Origin: Ligustrum vulgare
Taxonomy: Eukaryota > Streptophyta > Magnoliopsida > Lamiales > Oleaceae
DNA length: 64,000 nt
Assembly: GCA_963555705.1 (NCBI GenBank)
Contig: OY743180.1
Coordinates: 40,642,129-40,706,128, forward strand
Direction: 5' to 3'
Below, piece after piece: positions 32,237-44,006 of this stretch. Both the position numbers and the translations under genes were made by a program. Positions within the stretch are counted from its first letter, which is position 1; the number at the start of each line of letters is the position of its first letter. The notes under the pieces are model-generated. The model ran no database searches and had not been told where the DNA came from. It saw nothing but the letters and a program-made list of their open reading frames with translations.

Positions 32237-33553
32237 TCAAAATTTTTGTCTTTTAACCGTTAATATAACTGTTAGTACAATTTATTAGTAAGTATAACAA
32301 CGTCCACTAAAATTTACCAAACCAGTAAGGCCCCGTTCTCTTTGCTGTTTTGAGCCTGATTTGGGTTTTCGATTTTTGGAAATATCGAAAACGCGTTCAC
32401 TTTACCCATTTTCAGAAACGCGTTTTCCAAAATACCAAAAAAAATACAAAGGAAACTCAAAACGATTTTTTTTCGTTTTGGATATTTTGTGTTAAAAGTC
32501 CAAAACGACCAAAACGCGCGTTTTGGATTTTTTTTTTTTTTTTTTTGTAAATGTGAAATACTTCATTCACTTGAAATTCTTATATTATTGATTTTTTTTA
32601 AAATTTATTTATTTATTTATTATTATTATTATTATTTTTTTAAATGTGAGAAACTTCCTTCAGTTTAAGTTCTTATATTATTTTGTCATTATATATAGAT
32701 CCATGTTAATTTTTTTTGTAAATTATTTTTATTTTTACATTTTGTAAAAGTGAGACACTTCCTTCACTTGAAGTTTTTATGTTATTTTGTCATTGTATAT
32801 ATAGATCAATGTTAAGTTTTTTTTCTTGTAAATTTTTTATTTTTATTTTTATTTATTTTTATTTATTTTTTGTAAAAGTAAGACACTTCATTCATTCAAA
32901 ATTTTTGTCTTTTAACCGTTAATATAACTGTTAGTACAATTTATTAGTAAGTATAACAACGTCCACTAAAATTTACCAAACCAGTAAGGCCCCGTTCTCT
33001 TTGCTGTTTTGAGCCTGATTTGGGTTTTCGATTTTTGGAAATATCGAAAACGCGTTCACTTTACCCATTTTCAGAAACGCGTTTTCCAAAATACCAAAAA
33101 AAATACAAAGGAAACTCAAAACGATTTTTTTTCGTTTTGGATATTTTGTGTTAAAAGTCCAAAACGACCAAAACGCGCGTTTTGGATTTTTTTTTTTTTT
33201 TTTTTGTAAATGTGAAATACTTCATTCACTTGAAATTCTTATATTATTGATTTTTTTTAAAATTTATTTATTTATTTATTATTATTATTATTATTTTTTT
33301 AAATGTGAGAAACTTCCTTCAGTTTAAGTTCTTATATTATTTTGTCATTATATATAGATCCATGTTAATTTTTTTTGTAAATTATTTTTATTTTTACATT
33401 TTGTAAAAGTGAGACACTTCCTTCACTTGAAGTTTTTATGTTATTTTGTCATTGTATATATAGATCAATGTTAAGTTTTTTTTCTTGTAAATTTTTTATT
33501 TTTATTTTTATTTATTTTTTGTAAAAGTAAGACACTTCATTCATTTGAAATTC
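32237..33553. repeat. 659-bp tandem duplication, two near-identical copies
   Basis: From CATTCAAAATTTTTGTC at about 32236 the sequence repeats with an offset of exactly 659 bp; only one 12-bp difference in a (TTTTTATTTA)-type tract (about 32850 versus 33505) is visible. Each copy contains the end of a PIF/Harbinger-like element (GGCCCCGTTCTCTTTGCTG at 32331 and 32990, preceded by TAA) with AAAACGCG words. Three degenerate units of about 115 bp follow, with GAGACACTTCCTTCACTTGA and AGATCCATGTTAA. Open frames of 66 codons in each copy are parts of the element, not genes. Confidence 0.93.
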
Positions 33554-33767
33554 TTATATTATTTTGCTATTATATAGATCCATGTTAAGATTTTTTTTTT
33601 TTTTTTTTTTTTGTAATTTATTATTATTATTATTATTATTATTTGTAAATGTGAGACACTTCCTTCACTTGAAGTTCTTATATTATTTTGTTATTATATA
33701 TAGATCCATGTTAAGATTTTATTGGTATGTCAACCATTTGCGGTAACCACTCCATAATTGACGAGAA
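33554..33767. repeat. Further degenerate units of the ~115-bp repeat
   Basis: The phrases GTGAGACACTTCCTTCACTT, TTCTTATATTATTTTG and ATAGATCCATGTTAAG continue after the duplication in two more divergent units, with poly-T and (ATT)n tracts. No gene. Confidence 0.75.
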
Positions 33768-33801
<34 letters not shown>

Positions 33802-33840
33802 GATAACTGAAATTCTGATAAATCAATTTTGACCAGAATC
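33768..33840 (+). mobile_element. Helitron 5' end with (TA)n
   Basis: A TC at 33768-33769, preceded by A, opens TCTATATATA, expanded into a TA microsatellite (33770-33799). Then come AATGATAACTGAAATTCTG and TTTTGACCAGAATCTCAATT, which match the start of the Helitron at 44007 (TTTTGACCAGAATCTCAATT). The matching 3' end is not identified with certainty; it may be the one at 43619 if other elements are nested inside. Confidence 0.6.
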
Positions 33841-34139
33841 TCAATTGTCATAAATTTTGACTACAATCAGAATCTCATTTACTGTCTGGCTGGCACTGTA
33901 GTGGATAAATTTGTGACATCATATGATCAAACCGTTAATTTGATTCATATTATTTAATTTTCTTTTTTCCCACAATCAAAAACTGTTCTTTTATTCAGGT
34001 GTGGTGGACGGTTTCTGCATTAGTGGATTATACATTATTGCCCACATTTCATGGTTACATGTGTTGTGGAATCAATTGTGGTTAATGAGAGTGATGGGTA
34101 GTTTCAAATCAATTAAAACTCAAAGATTATTCATAAAAA

Positions 34140-34560
34140 TCTTCACACTTTCATGGACTCCCAACTCTTTCCCTCTCCATCTGAAGATGAAGACCACGTT
34201 TTTACCCTCTTAGATCATACCATCTCCCCCCGCTCTAGCAACCATCTTTGTCCAACTCCACTGACCCCCTCTTCCTAGTCCTCTTCTGGAAAAATTTTAA
34301 CTTTTTTACTAGAATAATTAATTTGGGGGTAATTCTTGATTTATTTATTTTCTTGGTTCGTGTAGGTGGTGAAAGGAGGTTAGAGAGGCTTTGTGCAGTG
34401 GTAGCGACGTTTTGTATAAAGGGACAGGACGATTAACTGGTGCTGGTGAGGATGAGGAGGGAATGGCGGTGCGGCGTATGGATTCAGAGATTCCGGTGAG
34501 GCCCGAACCTGTTTTTAGCCACGCGAGACAACCGTCCCAGGGCCCATCGGTTTAGGAGCC
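34140..34560 (+). pseudogene. Possible captured gene fragments, unidentified
   Basis: Two stretches look like coding DNA. One starts at ATG 34153 (MDSQLFPSPSEDEDHVFTLL) and is open for about 40 codons. The other, after a possible CGTGTAG acceptor at about 34367, includes GGERRLERLCAVVATF; in a neighbouring register at 34450-34553 it reads GMAVRRMDSEIPVRPEP. Base composition is more GC-rich than the surroundings. I do not recognise the gene. Capture by the surrounding Helitron is an inference. Confidence 0.35.
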
Positions 34561-34911
34561 CATTTCTTTCCCTTTCATCTCCTTGCCGGAGTTGTCGAGT
34601 CGCTGCTGGAAGAATTTGCTAGCTTGTGTCTGTCATCTATCTATATAATTATATTGCTTGCTGCTGTAGGTAGAACTTGGAACATGGAAGATGAAGTTTG
34701 GGTCCATAATTGGGCCTTTTTTTAATCTTTTGACCCACTTAAATAGTACATCTGTTGACCCAAATGAAACTAAATTTACCCAATTAGAATTAGGGAAAAA
34801 TACATATATAAGTTGTTTAGAATATACAATTTCAATTTTAACATATAATTTCAAAAATTTCAAAAATCAGGTATCTATTTAACTAAATTAAATAATTAGA
34901 TTTTTTTATTA
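34561..34911. other. No recognisable feature
   Basis: Mixed-composition sequence; the short frames on both strands overlap each other and show no domain. Confidence 0.4.
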
Positions 34912-35520
34912 ATTATATAAATCCAGGTCACAATATATAAATTCAGGTCACAATACAAGATAAATTCAGGTTACAAAATGTAAATTGCTTAAGTCACAAA
35001 TAATTTTAGGGTCACAATTTATCAAAATAGTAGGTCACAATAACAGTTTTATCAAGTCACAAATAATTGCAAGGTCACAAGTTTTAAATTAATCAATCCC
35101 GAGTTATTTCTAGGTCACAACTTATCAAATTATGAGGTCACTAATCTTTTAAGTCACAATTATCATATTATTAAGTCACAATTCACTGATTAATTATTAG
35201 GTCACAGTATATCCGAAAACTTGCCCACGTAAATTCAGATCACAATACAAGATAAATTCAGGTTACAAAATGTAAATTGCTTAAGTCACAAATAATTTTA
35301 GGGTCACAAATTATCAAAATAGTAGGTCACAGTAACAGTTTTATCAAGTCACAAATAATTGCAAGGTCACAAGTTTTAAATTAATCAATCCCGAGTTATT
35401 TCTAGGTCACAACTTATCAAATCATGAGGTCACCAATCTTAAGTCATAATTATCATATTATTAAGTCACAATTCACTGATTAATTATTAGGTCACAGTAT
35501 ATCCGAAAACTTGCCCACGT
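34912..35520. repeat. Array of AGGTCACAA/AAGTCACAA motifs in two ~290-bp units
   Basis: The word (A/G)(A/G)GTCACAA recurs about every 15-40 bp, more than twenty times. At a larger scale the stretch from AATTCAGGTCACAAT (about 34940) to GAAAACTTGCCCACGT (35230) is repeated from about 35231 to 35520 with few changes. No reading frame. The motif spacing is uneven, unlike a simple satellite. Confidence 0.85.
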
Positions 35521-36540
35521 CACATTCTCACCACCATCAACTCACAACCACCACCATCTCAACCACCGCCACCTCGCCGGAAACTGCCACCGCCGCCGGA
35601 AACCACCACTGCCTCCGCTATCGAAAATCTTGCCCCACACACTACAAGATTCTCCTCTCCGTCACAAGTCCAATGGCGCAAACCGTTCGTTGATTGGAGC
35701 TCCATACCGGCGGGAATTTCAGTTTAAATATCCGGTTTCCCTTTCTTATTTCCGTCGATTTCGCCGCCTCCGACCACCGTTTTCTGCCCACACTTCAGGC
35801 GAATGTCCTCCTCCACACCGATGCAACTTGTGACGACCATCACCGCAATCTCAGACCACCACCACCACCAAACCACCATTTTCACCACCTACGGCACCGC
35901 GCGACCTCCACCACCACCAGCGAAATTCCAGACGAATGCCAAATTTCAAAACCAGAAACACTCTTCCTCACCACCGCACACACAGAACACACCACCTCAA
36001 ACAACAACATCACCAACCACACACCTTCGGCGACCCCCATCGCACAACCCCACGACCTGCAACAAAACAGCCCCACCCACCAGATTCGAGCAGAAACATC
36101 ATTACAGAAGCATATCGCAAAAACCTACCACCACCAACCAATTTAAAATCCAGATCACAAAAGACACCACCACATTCGAGCAGCGCCACCATCACAGAAC
36201 CAGAAACCAAACAGAAGTAGCGGAACCAAAGAAGCGGCGTCGCTGCATCACACTATGCAGCGATGAACAGAAGCAGTGGAACAAAGTAGCGGCGCTGCAG
36301 CATCGCGTGTAAGCAGTGGCGCGCAAGGCGATTTGATGCTGCATTGCGCGCAAGATCGGGCGGAGAACATGATAGCGGGGCTGCTGCATCGCCCGGAAGC
36401 AGCGGCGAGCGATGCAATGGCGCCGCTGCTTGCACGCGATGAGCGGCGAGAGATTCGGCAGCAATGACTCCGGAAGGGATGGATGTGTGCGGCGAGGAAG
36501 GGGCGGTGGAAGAGATGACGGAGAGGCTGGAAGAGATGAC
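35521..36540. other. CACC-rich and GCATCGC-rich stretch, no convincing gene
   Basis: The first 650 bp are CCACCACC-rich, giving open frames on several registers at once with His/Thr/Pro-rich products, so none is supported. From 36235 to 36470 GCATCGC, GCAGCGGCG and GCGCGC words dominate. The composition mirrors, in opposite orientation, the GGTGG-rich inner part of the LTR family at 1-1416, so this may be a related LTR on the minus strand; alignment is needed. Confidence 0.4.
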
Positions 36541-37204
36541 GGAGAGAGTTTATAGGTAGAGAGAGAAATAATTAGGTTAGGGTTTGAAGTGGTGTAAAAT
36601 AAAGATAGGATTGTGTAATTAATTTAATTCAAAAATATAATTATATAATTTTTTTAATTAATTAAAAACTTAATTAAAACCTGAATTTTGAAATAATTCA
36701 AGTTTGATCTTATTTATGAATTTGGTATTTATAAAGTAGGGGTAGGTGTAATTTCCACTTAGAATTACCTTCATTCTTTCACAATTACGCAGCTTCGTTC
36801 TCTCTACTACATAGGCTCCCAGCCGCACCTCCTACCACCTTCAACGAGCAATTAGGTATCTTGGCTAATCTTTGTGAAGATCTATATTTTGTTGGATAAT
36901 CTTTGTGATTTGGATATTTTAGTATCTTCGTGAAAATTTCTATTTTGTTGTGAAAATCTGTATTTTAGTAGTATGACTTCTATATTTTTGTAGTATTTCG
37001 TTGGATAATATTTGATGAACCTTTTGGAAATGGTATTTTAGTAGGATGATTTCTATAGTTTTTCATGCTATGATTTTGATTCTACAGAATATAGAATGTA
37101 ATAATGTAATGGCTTCGAACTAGGAGATTAGTTTCAACTTGTATCAAACCATTTGAATGAATGCTGTAAAAATGGAATGATTCTGATTTGGTTTTTACTA
37201 ATGT
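36541..37204. other. AT-rich spacer
   Basis: TTAGGTTAGGGTTTGAAGTG at about 36574 and AT-rich sequence follow. A pyrimidine-rich stretch at 36775-36855 ending before AGGTATCTTGG might be a 5'UTR exon with its donor, but this is weak. Confidence 0.3.
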
Positions 37205-37540
37205 GAGAGGGTTTTTGGCTTGGCGATTCTAATCCCACGGAAGCTACCTGATGGAGAGGGAGGGCTTTTCATCCCTACTACAGAGTCAACCGACTTGATG
37301 ATTGGACATTTTAACTCATCAATGTTCAGTTATAGTTCATTTCCTGGTAGCACTCAGGGAGCCAGGCTAGATCAGTTTTATGTATGTACTTTATCCAATT
37401 CCCACAATGGTGATTCCCATCCAATATTGGCTAATTTCTTGAATGGAACACAACCAGAGCTGAAAATCCCCACAGAACTAAATATCGGGAGTTCGTATGT
37501 GGAGAATTTGTCACCTGATAGTCATAGCAGTGTACACTTT
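37205..37540 (+). pseudogene. Exon-like gene fragment, unidentified
   Basis: An open frame of about 105 codons contains IPRKLPDGEGGLFIPTTEST and PELKIPTELNIGSSYVENL. It has coding-like, balanced composition in AT-rich DNA. It ends in a poly-T tract at about 37555. I do not recognise the parent gene. It could be a captured exon or a decayed host gene piece. Confidence 0.35.
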
Positions 37541-38171
37541 TATTTTTCTTTTTCCATTTTTTTTTTTTTTTTTGCATTGAGTTAGTTGGAAAACAATGAT
37601 CTATTTCTTCAATCCAGTTGTTTGAGAAGATCATTTGTATAGCAAAGCCCATCGAAGCTATTACTTATCGTAACTGATTAATAATGAACCAGAAATTTTA
37701 TTTGTGTATGTTGTTGAGTTATGAATAATTTCTTATTAATATTGAGTGCCATTTATTTCCTTTTGGGGTTTCTTGTGGGCCTTAACTCGAAATTTCATGT
37801 ATGCTCCAACTTTTCTTGAATTGTAGATTCCTGATTTCAGAGGTTAAGTGGTGGTGCAAGTGTTACTTGCCGATTGGGAAAATTAATGGGTGTTTGACAT
37901 AACAATAATAAGTTATATGTTGGCTTAAGAATCTGTGTTGAGATTAAATGAACTGGAAATTTCGAGATGACAAAATTGTGGGGGCCATGGTAGTTAGTTT
38001 GAAGAAAAGAATAAATAGGGGTTTGGGGAAGAGTAGTAATCAGTTTTACAGTATCGAGTGAACTCTTTAGGAGAGAATCATCCTTTGGAAAGGCTATACA
38101 ATACTTTTCTTTTCTTTCCAGTATTGTAATTTCTACATCAATTCCAATAAAACTGCATCTTTTATTCTCTA
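37541..38171 (+). other. Anonymous sequence with an LTR-like end
   Basis: Near 38008 GAATAAATAGGGGTTT, then ATCAGTTTTACAG and, at about 38145, CAATAAAACTGCATC look like a TATA box, leader and poly(A) signal in the order found in an LTR. No termini or partner LTR are found. Position 38172 starts a Helitron end. Confidence 0.3.
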
Positions 38172-38801
38172 ACTAGTTGTCTACCCGTGCGATGCACGGA
38201 ATATATAATTTTTAAATCATAATTTTAAAAACATTTTGATTCAATCATATCAAATAAAAAACATAATTTAAATGAAATTTCAATACAAAATGTTATTGAA
38301 TTTAAAACTTTAAAAAAGATAAAACTATTCAAAATAAAAAAATGTTACATGTACATTTAGTATACCGCGCCACTCAAAATTTGACATTCATTTAAATTTT
38401 TTATATAATTTTTTTTTTAAACTTTTATTTACATTTTTCTCTGAAAATTTGACCACTTCATCATCTATTTCCCTTTTAATAAGTTATAATTTATTTATTT
38501 ATTTTCAAAATATATTGATTCAAAATTTTCATTTTTAACTTAACAAATTTATATTGCATGGATTTTTTATTTTCAAATATATTAATCCGAAATTTTCAAT
38601 TTCAATTTAACATATTTACATAGATATGACATTTATTTATGTTCAAATATATTAATACAATTTTTTGATTTCATAAATAAAATAACATATTTACATAGAT
38701 ATTATATTTATTTACGTTAAAATATATTAACTCAATTTTTTTCATTTCCTACATAACACATTTACATAAATATCACATTAATTATGTTCAAATATATTAA
38801 T
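38172..38801 (-). mobile_element. Helitron 3' end (minus strand), first unit of a tandem array
   Basis: Read on the minus strand, hairpin CCGTGCATCGCACGG (38199-38185) is followed nine bases later by CTAGT at 38176-38172, then T: a standard Helitron 3' terminus. From 38802 a second, mutated copy of the same terminal sequence starts (TCTAGTTGTCTACCGGTGGG), so the unit of 630 bp is tandemly repeated. Confidence 0.75.
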
Positions 38802-40759
38802 CTAGTTGTCTACCGGTGGGATGCACGGAATATATAATTTTTATATCATAATTTTGAAAATATCTTGATTATATAATCATATCAAATAAAAAAAAACATA
38901 AATCAAATAAAATTTCAATACAAAATATTGTTGAATTTGAAACTTTAAAAAAGACAAAACTAATCAAAATAAAAAAAATGTTACATGTATACTAAGTATA
39001 CCGCACCACTCAAAATTCGGCACTTATAAATTTTTTATATAAAATTCTTTTGATTTTTAATTACATTTTTCTCTTAAAATTTTTCCACCTCATCACCTAT
39101 TTCCTTTTTAATATGTTATAATTTTTTATTAACTATATTTTTTAATGTGTTACTCACATATATTTTATTTGAAATCCAATATATTAATTAATATATTTTA
39201 TTTTTCCTTATTTTTTAAACATGTCAATTTTTGTCAAAATGATGTAAAGATTAAGCCTCCGTTTGGTAATATTGTTTGATTTATAAACCTGTATAAATGA
39301 TTTTGAGGTAAAAAATAATGGCTGAAAATTGGAGAGAAAAATATGTGTGGTTAAAAAGTTGATATAAAATAATTAATTATTTTTGTGACATGCGTATTGA
39401 AGATCCTACTCATTTATTGACATATTAGGAAGTAAAATTTCAATGATTTTATTTATTTATTTTCAAAATATATTAATTCAATTTTTAAATTTCTAACTTA
39501 ACAAATTTATATAGCATATATTTATTTATTTTAAAATACATACATCCAATTTTTTAATTTCCTCCATAACACATGTCATTGAGTTTAAAATTAAAAAAAA
39601 AAAAAAACAAAACTAATCAAAATAAAAAATGGTGCACACACAGTGTACTGCACCATTCAAAGTTTGACATTTAATTAAATTTTTTATATTAAATTTCTTT
39701 TGACTTTTATTTACGTTTTTCTCTGAAAATTTGCCCACCTTATCACCTATTTTTCTTTTAATATGTTATAATTTTTAATTAACTTTATTTTTTAATATGT
39801 TGCTTACATATATTTTATTTTTCCTTATTTTTTAAACATACCAATTTTTGTCAAAATGATGAAAGGATTAAATTTTCTACCAACTTATCATTGGCTGTAA
39901 AAGGTTGATAGCAAATAATTAATTATTTTTGTAATATGCTTATTGAAGAACCTACTCATTTATTGACATATTAGGAAGTAAAATTTCAATGATTTTATTT
40001 ATTTATTTTCTAAATATATTAATTCAAATTTTCATTTTTAACTTAACAAATTTATATAGCACGTATTTATTTATTTATTTTCAAATATATTAATCCTAAA
40101 TTTTCATTTTCAATATAACACATTTACATAGATATGACATTTATTTATATTCAAATATATTAATACAATTTTTTCATTTTCTATATAACACATTTAAATA
40201 GATATCACATTTATTTATGTTCATTTCCTACATAACACATTTACATAGATATCACATTATTTATATTTAAATATATTAATCTAATTTTTTTCATTTCCAA
40301 TGTAACACATTTACAAATATTACATTTACTACAACTCTTACTAAATATGTAATAAATAATAAATTTTCCTACAAAATCTTTATCTTTTCTATATTTATTT
40401 TATTCATTTATTTTCAAAATATATTAATTCAAATTTTTAATTTCTATGTTAGCAAATTTATATAGAATGTATTTATTTATTTTCAAATATATTAATCCAA
40501 AATTTTCATTTTCAATATAACACATTTATATAGATATGACATTTATTTATGTTCAAATATATTAATACAATTTTTTCATTTCCTACATAACACAATTAAA
40601 TAGATATCACATTTATTTATGTTCAAATATATTAATCTAATTTTTTCATTTCCAATGTAATACATTTGTACATAATATATTTATTATAACTCTTATTAAA
40701 TATGTAATAAATAATAAATTTTCCTACAAAAGTCTTTATCTTTTATTTATTTATTTATA
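38802..40759. repeat. AT-rich tandem repeats derived from Helitron sequence
   Basis: The text around CTCTGAAAATTTG(A/C)CCAC occurs at about 38435, 39070 (variant) and 39720, giving three copies of a 630-650-bp unit. Inside, a ~65-70-bp repeat with ATTTATTTATGTTCAAATAT and CATAACACATTTACATAG recurs many times (38570-38800, 40060-40330, 40470-40680). A MITE-like CCTCCGTTTGGTAATATTG begins at about 39257. No genes. Confidence 0.7.
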
Positions 40760-42069
40760 TCTATATAATATATAAAAGTAGCTGAGTCAACCTCAGTCAA
40801 CTTCACTATTTCCCTCCAAAACTCTTATACTATGTGCAGATTTTATTTATTTATTTATTTTTCCAATTTTTGGGAACTTCAATATTTATCATGTTCACAC
40901 TACTTATATCCCATATCCAATAATTAACTTCAAGACCCACTTCAAAAAATAGTTGGGTCTTCAATATTTATTTATTATTTTCAAAATCGCTGATGTCTAC
41001 TTACAGTCTTCAATATTTGTTGTGTTTACATGGCTTCTATTTCCCGCCGCCTAATTACACTGGAAAGCCAGTTATTTTCTTCTTCTTTTTTCTTTTTTCG
41101 CTTTTTCAGAATTTGTTTCATTTTTTTCCCATTTTTCAAAATCTGTTGATTCATTTTTGTTTTCTATATCTTTTTTTTTTTTTTTTCCATTTCCCTATAT
41201 ACAACCTCTTTCATTTATGTTATATATAATTATTATGAAGATATACACAATAATAAAAGATTCAATTAAATGGTTATTTCTTTGAAAAAATGTGTACTGT
41301 TTAACATGACGCTCCACTCCACCTTCTATTTATCACGTTTTATGATTCAAAAATTTTCGTGCGGTGGTAATGCTTATTAATTATTAATATTACAAATCAG
41401 TTGAAAATAAAAAATAGTAAATTATTTTTTGAAAAAGTAAAAATGATTGGCACTACTCTTTTCTTCAAGACCTGTGATATTTTGAGTCGTTGAACATAGA
41501 TTTGGGTTTCTAACAAAAAAGAAAAAATATTAAAACAATAATATTGTAGAGAAAGCTTCGAAAACAATATAGAATACAAAATTATTTTAGACTAATAAGA
41601 GGATTTGTTAATAATTTATTTATATTATGTTCTAGATTTCTCTATTGGGGTTGCAATGTGTTAACTAATGTTGGGCTATTTAGAATAGTTTTGAGTTTGA
41701 TAGATATGTTAATGGTTTCGACCGTTGAGTGAAGAAAAAACATATTATTTATGAGTCAGTATATATATTTGATGAAATTGTATATCACATTGTATAAAAA
41801 ATAATAAAAATAAGAAACTAGAATTATTATTTTTTTTAAATTTGCTTTTACCGAGAAGTTGTTTTTTATTTTTTATGATATAAGAACGAAAATTTGTTTT
41901 GTTTTACTTATTTATATTTGGTTTTTTGTGTCAAAACCTCTCTTTTCATAAAAAAAAAAATGTGTTCTAACGTTTTCAATCTTACAAATAAATATTTGTA
42001 TTAATTTATACAAATTCAAAGTAAAATTTTCAGTTAAAAATTATGTTGAAATTTTATTACTAGATAATA

Positions 42070-42229
42070 CTCTCTCTGTCCTACAAAGATAGTCCACAAT
42101 TTCGTTTTTGTCCATCTCAAAAAGATAGTCTACTTTATTTTTTAAGAGTGAAATTAATATTTTATATTCCATTTTGTCCTTAATCTGTATGAAAATGAGT
42201 AGATGACTATCTTTATGGGATGGAGATGG
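42070..42229 (+). mobile_element. Stowaway-type MITE, 160 bp
   Basis: The element begins CTCTCTCTGTCCTACAAAGA and ends TCTTTATGGGATGGAGATGG, which are inverted copies of the plant Stowaway terminus (CTCCCTCCGTCCCA...). It is flanked by TA on both sides (42068-42069 and 42230-42231), the Tc1/mariner target. Confidence 0.88.
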
Positions 42230-43008
42230 TACTAAATTATAAATCACATCATACATATAGTTTTATTTTTATTTTTTTTAAATAATCTTATTTTTAGTTA
42301 TTTAATACATCTAAAAATTGGAGCTCTTTTTTATAGCGTATTATTAAATTATTAAATATTTTTATAGATAATTACATTTAATACATAATTAATTTCTTAT
42401 AATAATTGTGATATTTTATTGGTCTTAATTTTATGGACAAATATTTGGTTCAGTCATACAGACCCAATGTCAAATTCTCAATTAAAATTATATCTAAAAT
42501 TTATAAATATTCGTATTTTTATAAATCATGTTGTATTGAAATTTTTATAATTAAATCCTATTTTTAAGTTATTTATTAAATATACATATTAAAGTTCTTT
42601 CCTATGTTGCATTATTTATCAAAATTATTTCAATGACAATTACATTTAATTCTTAATTAATTTTTTATTCCAAAAAATCTCATATCACATTTTTTAACAT
42701 TAACGGTTAAAAAATTTATCTATATTGTTTGAAATGATATAGTTATTAATGTTTTTTGTCCTAACTGTTAATTTTAAAATTTCAAAAAGTAATTAACCAT
42801 ACCAAAATATTCTTTGCTATATTTTAATTCAAATTTTATGATATTTTTTCACAATAATATATGAATTGTCTCACAATTTACTTAACTAAAAATTGAGATG
42901 ATCGATATTAAATTATAATTTCAATCAGAAAATAATTACGTTGTATAAATATTGAAAACCTAAAATATCATAAATTTGATGCAATATCTTTGTCAACCTC
43001 GCAATTTA

Positions 43009-43011
<3 letters not shown>

Positions 43012-43073
<62 letters not shown>
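43012..43073. repeat. (TTA)n microsatellite, about 20 repeats
   Basis: Uninterrupted TTA/ATT triplets over about 62 bp. The resulting poly-Leu frame is not a gene. Confidence 0.97.
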
Positions 43074-43619
43074 GTTTTTCATTGTCAATGGTCAAAATAT
43101 TGAATTTTATCTTTTATATGCATGGTCTCTATTATTAACCTTTTCATCTATTGTTTGAATGTTCAGAGTATATGAATACTGGAGATCCTACATTTAAGTG
43201 TCCATTTTGCAAGGCGAATTTTTGGTTCGAGGATATAGTGAATAATCGTTACAAAACTTGAAGATCATATTCTATAAGGTCAAATTCTATCTGACAGTAA
43301 TGCAGGATTCAAGTTCTTTATTCCAAGGATATCGTTGAGTCATTCGAATTTTAGGATACTTATTAGATTTCAAAAAAAAAAAACAATTTTCACTGATGGT
43401 GTCATATGTCATGACTATCAATAAGAATCAGGCACAATCATTTTCGCATGTATAACTTCTCCCTAAAAGGTTGATGTTTATATATGAAACTAATAAATGA
43501 TGAAGTTATCTCTTATTTATGAATGTTATTTATTTTGTTTAAGAGTTCATTTAATTTCGAATAGGATTATTTTTATTTAGAAGTTTCTTCCCGTGCATCG
43601 CACGGGATGATTCACTAGT

Positions 43620-44006
43620 ATATATAAGTAGAATTGAGGAGAGAGAATCATTAAATGCAAATTTCCCTCCAAAATGACTCTCTCTCCTCACTTCTACTTT
43701 TATATATATAAAGATAAAGATTCACTTATTAATATTGTAATTGTCATGTGAGTCTTATCACAATAGTTCATCATTATCTCTGTAGTTCCCTTTTTGCTTA
43801 AAGTAATTTTATTCTCTAATTCACTTATTAATATTGTAATTGTCTTCATCGTTATCTCCGTAGTTCCCTTTTTGCTTAAAGTAATTCTCCATGGGCTGAG
43901 TTATTTTTATTTCTCTTTTTTCAGGAACTTGCCACTCTTTAGGGGGAGATGTGAGTTTAAGATATGAAAAAAGAAGATAGGTCCAATTGTGTATAATCTA
44001 TCTATA
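43620..44006. repeat. Foldback segment and ~97-bp tandem duplication
   Basis: TATATAAGTAGAATTGAGG with GAGAGAG (43621-43645) pairs with CTCTCTCCTCACTTCTACTT and TATATA (43678-43707). After it, TTCACTTATTAATATTGTAA and TAGTTCCCTTTTTGCTTAAA occur twice (from about 43721 and 43818). AATTTCCCTCCAAAAT resembles the start of the Helitron at 40760, so this may be another broken Helitron end. Confidence 0.7.

Larger units (their letters stand above)
40760..43619 (+). mobile_element. Helitron, about 2.86 kb
   Basis: The proposed 5' end is TCTATATAATATATAAAAGT at 40760, preceded by A. The 3' end has hairpin CCCGTGCATCGCACGGG (43590-43606) followed by ATGATTCACTAGT, ending CTAGT at 43619. The base after the end is A rather than the usual T. 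There is no Rep/helicase gene, so it is non-autonomous. It carries a Stowaway MITE and an (ATT)n microsatellite. Frames inside are poly-T or poly-Leu artefacts. Confidence 0.65.

Noticed and set aside
32350..33209. Two identical 66-codon frames as a duplicated gene
   Set aside because: Both lie in a PIF/Harbinger-like terminal region within the 659-bp duplication; sequence is AAAACG-rich non-coding.
35511..36312. His/Pro/Thr-rich open frames, up to 169 codons
   Set aside because: Several registers are open together in CACC-rich DNA; typical low-complexity artefact.
40993..41229. 78-codon frame with many Phe/Leu, possible membrane protein
   Set aside because: It arises from poly-T tracts within a Helitron.
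42976..43158. Poly-Leu frame that looks like a signal peptide
   Set aside because: It is a translated (TTA)n microsatellite.
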